Positions 49,788 to 52,124 of a DNA stretch of 52,124 nucleotides are shown here, piece after piece. Below the pieces are notes generated by a model, which saw nothing but the letters and a program-made list of their open reading frames with translations, was not told where the DNA came from and did not search any database. Position numbers and translations under genes: made by a program. The first letter of the stretch is position 1; each line of letters begins with the position of its first letter. Source of the DNA: Corallococcus carmarthensis (GTDB taxonomy: Bacteria > Myxococcota > Myxococcia > Myxococcales > Myxococcaceae); NCBI RefSeq assembly GCF_003611695.1, contig NZ_RAWE01000052.1, positions 1 through 52,124 on the forward strand, read 5' to 3'.

Positions 49788-50137
49788 TGAACCTGGAGAA
49801 GCTGGTCGAACAGGTCGCCCTGCACGTCGCCGCCCAGACCGATGCCATCTGGCAAGGCGACTCCAAGACCGGCAACAAGCACGCCAGGAAGTACGGGGCC
49901 GCGATCGATCAACTCCTGGCCCACGGCGATGCCGGACGGGATGCGCTCCTCGTGCTGCTCAAGCATGAGCGCATGGACGTCCGCGTGATGGCCGCCGCCC
50001 ACCTGCTCCGCTACCGGACGGCTGAGGCCAGGGCGGTCCTGGAGGAAGCCGCCAGGGGCCAGGGACTCGTGCCCTTCGAAGCCTCTGAGGCCTTGAAGCG
50101 GTGGGAGGAAGGCACCTGGTCCCTGGACCCGGGATAG
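49787..50137 (+). CDS. DUF2019 immunity protein
   Basis: A 116-residue helical-repeat protein (HEAT-like pairs such as DVRVMAAAHLLRYRTAEARAVLEEAARG) matching DUF2019, found behind nuclease toxins in myxobacteria and thought to bind and neutralise them. Its ATG shares one base with the stop of the toxin C-terminal frame (TGATG), so it once relied on toxin translation. The frame is intact and ends EGTWSLDPG. Retention after toxin collapse is expected for protection against toxin from neighbours. The N-terminal charged helices look complete. Confidence 0.87.
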   Translation: MNLEKLVEQVALHVAAQTDAIWQGDSKTGNKHARKYGAAIDQLLAHGDAGRDALLVLLKHERMDVRVMAAAHLLRYRTAEARAVLEEAARGQGLVPFEASEALKRWEEGTWSLDPG

Positions 50138-50219
50138 CCATCCCCACCACGAACCGTGGCGCCCTCCCCTGCCATGGGAAGGACGCCCGGATTCCACCCT
50201 GCTCAGGAACGGCCCTGGC

Positions 50220-50501
50220 CTACATGGACACGGACTTCGCCGGGTCGATGAGGCTCTGGAGCGGATTCGTGGCCTCCGCGGTCTCCTGCTCCACGTCCGG
50301 CTCGTAGGCGCGGACCTGCGCCTCGCAGTGGTTGCTCTTGCGATTCTGGTGGCAGTGCCGGATGCCGTACACGTGATGGCAGCCGCATGGATCCACGCGC
50401 TTCTTGGCGCACAGCGACGGATTGAACACCGGAGCCGCGGTCACCTCCACCGGCCCGGCCTGCAACGACATCGCCAGCACCATCCCCGTCAAAAACCCCA
50501 T
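50220..50501 (-). CDS. Small Cys/His-rich exported protein
   Basis: A 93-residue protein with a signal peptide (MGFLTGMVLAMSLQAGPVEVTAA) and a mature part containing five cysteines and several histidines within about 30 residues (LCAKKRVDPCGCHHVYGIRHC, then HQNRKSNHC split by a basic stretch), a likely disulphide or metal-binding core. The C-terminal third is acidic. Start ATG 50501 is decided by AAGGGGGT about 9 nt upstream and by the leader. No family recognised. It is divergent from rtcB across 236 bp and follows the immunity gene on the other strand. Confidence 0.72.
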   Translation of the reverse strand: MGFLTGMVLAMSLQAGPVEVTAAPVFNPSLCAKKRVDPCGCHHVYGIRHCHQNRKSNHCEAQVRAYEPDVEQETAEATNPLQSLIDPAKSVSM

Positions 50502-50737
50502 CGCCCACCCCCTTGATGCACGCTGGAGAAATGGGAATGCCGATCGGATGACGCAAGCCCCAGGCTTGTCTGAATGCCGATCCGTGCACTCCCGGCCGTT
50601 CCCTCCGTCCACCGCAGGAGGTTTCCAGCCCGGCGCAGGCCAGGCAGCCAGCCATTCGTCTGTCCGGAACCCGGCACCGTCAGGGATGATGGAGGGCTTC
50701 GTCCCTGCCGCGGGTTCACCCACCTGGGGGATTCACC

Positions 50738-52096
50738 ATGAGCTGGAAGCAACACCTGGAAAAGGTCTCCGAGGGCCACTACGTCCTGCCGCGCACCAAG
50801 ACCATGCGCGTGCACGCGGACCTGTTCCTCTCCGACAAGCTCCTCTGGGGGGAAGAGGGCAACCCGGAAGCCCCTGCCCTGGAAGACGCCGTCTTCGATC
50901 AGGTCGTCAACGCCGCCACCTTCCCCGGCGTCACCCGCGTCGCCGTCACGCCCGACTGTCACGTGGGCTATGGCGTCCCCATTGGCACCATCGTGGAGAC
51001 GGACGGCACCCTGCTGCCCACCGCCGCCGGCTACGACATCGGCTGCGGCATGGTGCAGCTCCAGACCTCCCTCACCGTGGAGGACGTGGCCGACCCCGCG
51101 AAGCGCCGCCAGTGGATCAACGAGGTGACCGAACGCATCGCCGTGGGCGTGGGCGCCACCCGCGCGCGCAAGCAGCGCCGGCTCAGTGAACCCACCCTCA
51201 AGGAGGTCCTACGCCACGGCGCCAAGGCCCTGGGCCGCGCCCGCTCCGTCACCGAGCGCGACTTCATCCCCGTGGAGGACACCGGCGTGTCCATCCCCGA
51301 GCGCGCCTACGACAAGCGCGGGCAGCTGGGCAGCCTGGGCGGCGGCAACCACTTCACCGAGATGCAGGTGGACGAGCTGGGCCGCGTCTGGGTGATGCTC
51401 CACACCGGCAGCCGGGGCTTCGGCTGGAACATCGCCAAGCACTTCTTCGTCGCGGGGGCCGCGCAGCTGGGCCTCAAGAGCCGCAGCGAGGACTTCGTCT
51501 GGCTGGACGCGGACAGCCCCCTGGGCCGCAGCTACTGGAACCTGCACAACATGGCGGCCAACTTCGCCGTGGCCAACCGGCTGCTCATCGGCGAGGCCGT
51601 GTGCGGGGCGCTCGAGGACGTGTTCGGCGGCACCGCGAGCATCTACTACGAGATCAGCCACAACCTCATCCAGCGCGAGGGCGGCAAGTTCGTCGCGCGC
51701 AAGGGCGCCACGCGGGCCTTCCCCGCCGGCCACCCGGCCCTCAAGGGGACGACGTGGGAGGCCACCGGGCATCCCATCCTCATCCCCGGGTCCATGGAGA
51801 CGGGCAGCGCCATCCTCTTCGCGGAACCGGGGGCGGAGAAGTCCATCTACTCGGTGAACCACGGCTCTGGACGCCGGCTGTCACGGGCCGCCGCGCGCCG
51901 GCAGCTCCAGCAGGAGGAGACGGACCGGCGCATGGCGGAGGCCGGCATCCTGCTCAACACCCGCACCACGCCGCTGGACGAGTCCGGGCCCTGCTACAAG
52001 AACCTGGACGACGTGCTGGAGACGGTGGAGCAGGCCGGACTCGCCCGGGTGGCCCACCGCCTCAAGCCGGTGGCCTGCATCAAGGGTGCGGACTGA
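50738..52096 (+). CDS. rtcB: RtcB RNA ligase
   Basis: A 452-residue RtcB ligase, which joins RNA 2',3'-cyclic phosphate or 3'-phosphate ends to 5'-OH ends using GTP and Mn2+. Motifs in order: TPDCHVGYGVPIG (71-83), GYDIGCGM (98-105, metal Cys103), GSLGGGNHF, HTGSRGFG, a metal His in LHNMAANF, and NHGSGRRLS with the GMP-accepting histidine. The common GSMGTGS is GSMETGS here. GGGGG lies 8-9 nt before ATG 50738. No archease gene is adjacent. It may repair RNA cleaved by nuclease toxins or stress; the end-healing enzyme encoded at 19.7-20.9 kb could act with it. Confidence 0.95.
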   Translation: MSWKQHLEKVSEGHYVLPRTKTMRVHADLFLSDKLLWGEEGNPEAPALEDAVFDQVVNAATFPGVTRVAVTPDCHVGYGVPIGTIVETDGTLLPTAAGYDIGCGMVQLQTSLTVEDVADPAKRRQWINEVTERIAVGVGATRARKQRRLSEPTLKEVLRHGAKALGRARSVTERDFIPVEDTGVSIPERAYDKRGQLGSLGGGNHFTEMQVDELGRVWVMLHTGSRGFGWNIAKHFFVAGAAQLGLKSRSEDFVWLDADSPLGRSYWNLHNMAANFAVANRLLIGEAVCGALEDVFGGTASIYYEISHNLIQREGGKFVARKGATRAFPAGHPALKGTTWEATGHPILIPGSMETGSAILFAEPGAEKSIYSVNHGSGRRLSRAAARRQLQQEETDRRMAEAGILLNTRTTPLDESGPCYKNLDDVLETVEQAGLARVAHRLKPVACIKGAD

Positions 52097-52124
52097 CGGG
52101 GTATCCCTGGAAGGGGGCTCGTGG

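Noticed and set aside
1-52124. CRISPR arrays, insertion sequences or prophage
   Set aside because: No regularly spaced identical repeats with unique spacers, no transposase or integrase motifs and no terminal inverted repeats were seen.

Overview
The window is high-GC DNA with the marks of a myxobacterium (Myxococcota, Cystobacterineae; Corallococcus- or Myxococcus-like). The evidence is a Sit-type lipoprotein toxin with a DUF2019 immunity gene, a degenerate MYXO-CTERM sorting tail, golvesin-type C-terminal domains, many secreted lipoproteins and a large hybrid histidine kinase. I find no tRNA, CRISPR array, insertion sequence or prophage. Product names come from motifs and remembered families; no database search was run.

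Left edge (1-845): no protein gene. It holds five tandem minus-strand promoters about 110 bp apart, then a boxB-like hairpin and a boxA-like site. This looks like the promoter and leader region of an rRNA operon whose genes lie off the left edge.

846-10.5 kb: a macro-domain protein, a secreted SGNH hydrolase, a CLC antiporter of the fluoride type, a periplasmic beta-carbonic anhydrase, a methyltransferase/CapA-like pair, a golvesin-domain secreted protein, and a lipoprotein pair made of a beta-helix protein and a trypsin homologue that has lost its catalytic serine.

10.5-15.3 kb: a four-gene minus-strand cluster, mmsA - URC1 - URC4 - upp. It matches the URC route of uracil catabolism and includes a dehydrogenase that could consume the C3 product.

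15.4-26.6 kb: a small helical protein, a secreted unknown, a PilZ-fusion gene overlapping a haem-oxygenase-like di-iron enzyme gene, a polynucleotide kinase-phosphatase without its ligase domain, a GNAT acetyltransferase, a DUF4091/GH123-like surface protein, a phospholipase-D-type lipoprotein, a proline-rich secreted protein and a 57-residue secreted peptide with two CxxxC motifs.

26.6-38.2 kb: two MacB-type permeases without an ATPase, two tandem FG-GAP/lysyl-oxidase lipoproteins with all cofactor residues, a DHA2 drug exporter, an M28 peptidase and a protein resembling only the C-terminal part of DUF262 proteins.

38.3-52.1 kb: a hybrid sensor kinase, then a minus-strand overlapping cluster of a beta-propeller amidohydrolase, a Cys-rich lipoprotein and a 155-residue unknown. 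After these come two hotdog thioesterases, a pilus-type N-domain protein, a TPR protein, a decayed Sit-family toxin with an intact immunity gene, a Cys/His-rich small secreted protein, and the RNA ligase RtcB. The strongest leads are the tandem rRNA-type promoters, the URC cluster, the lysyl-oxidase pair, the collapsed toxin with surviving immunity gene, and the PilZ/di-iron operon.
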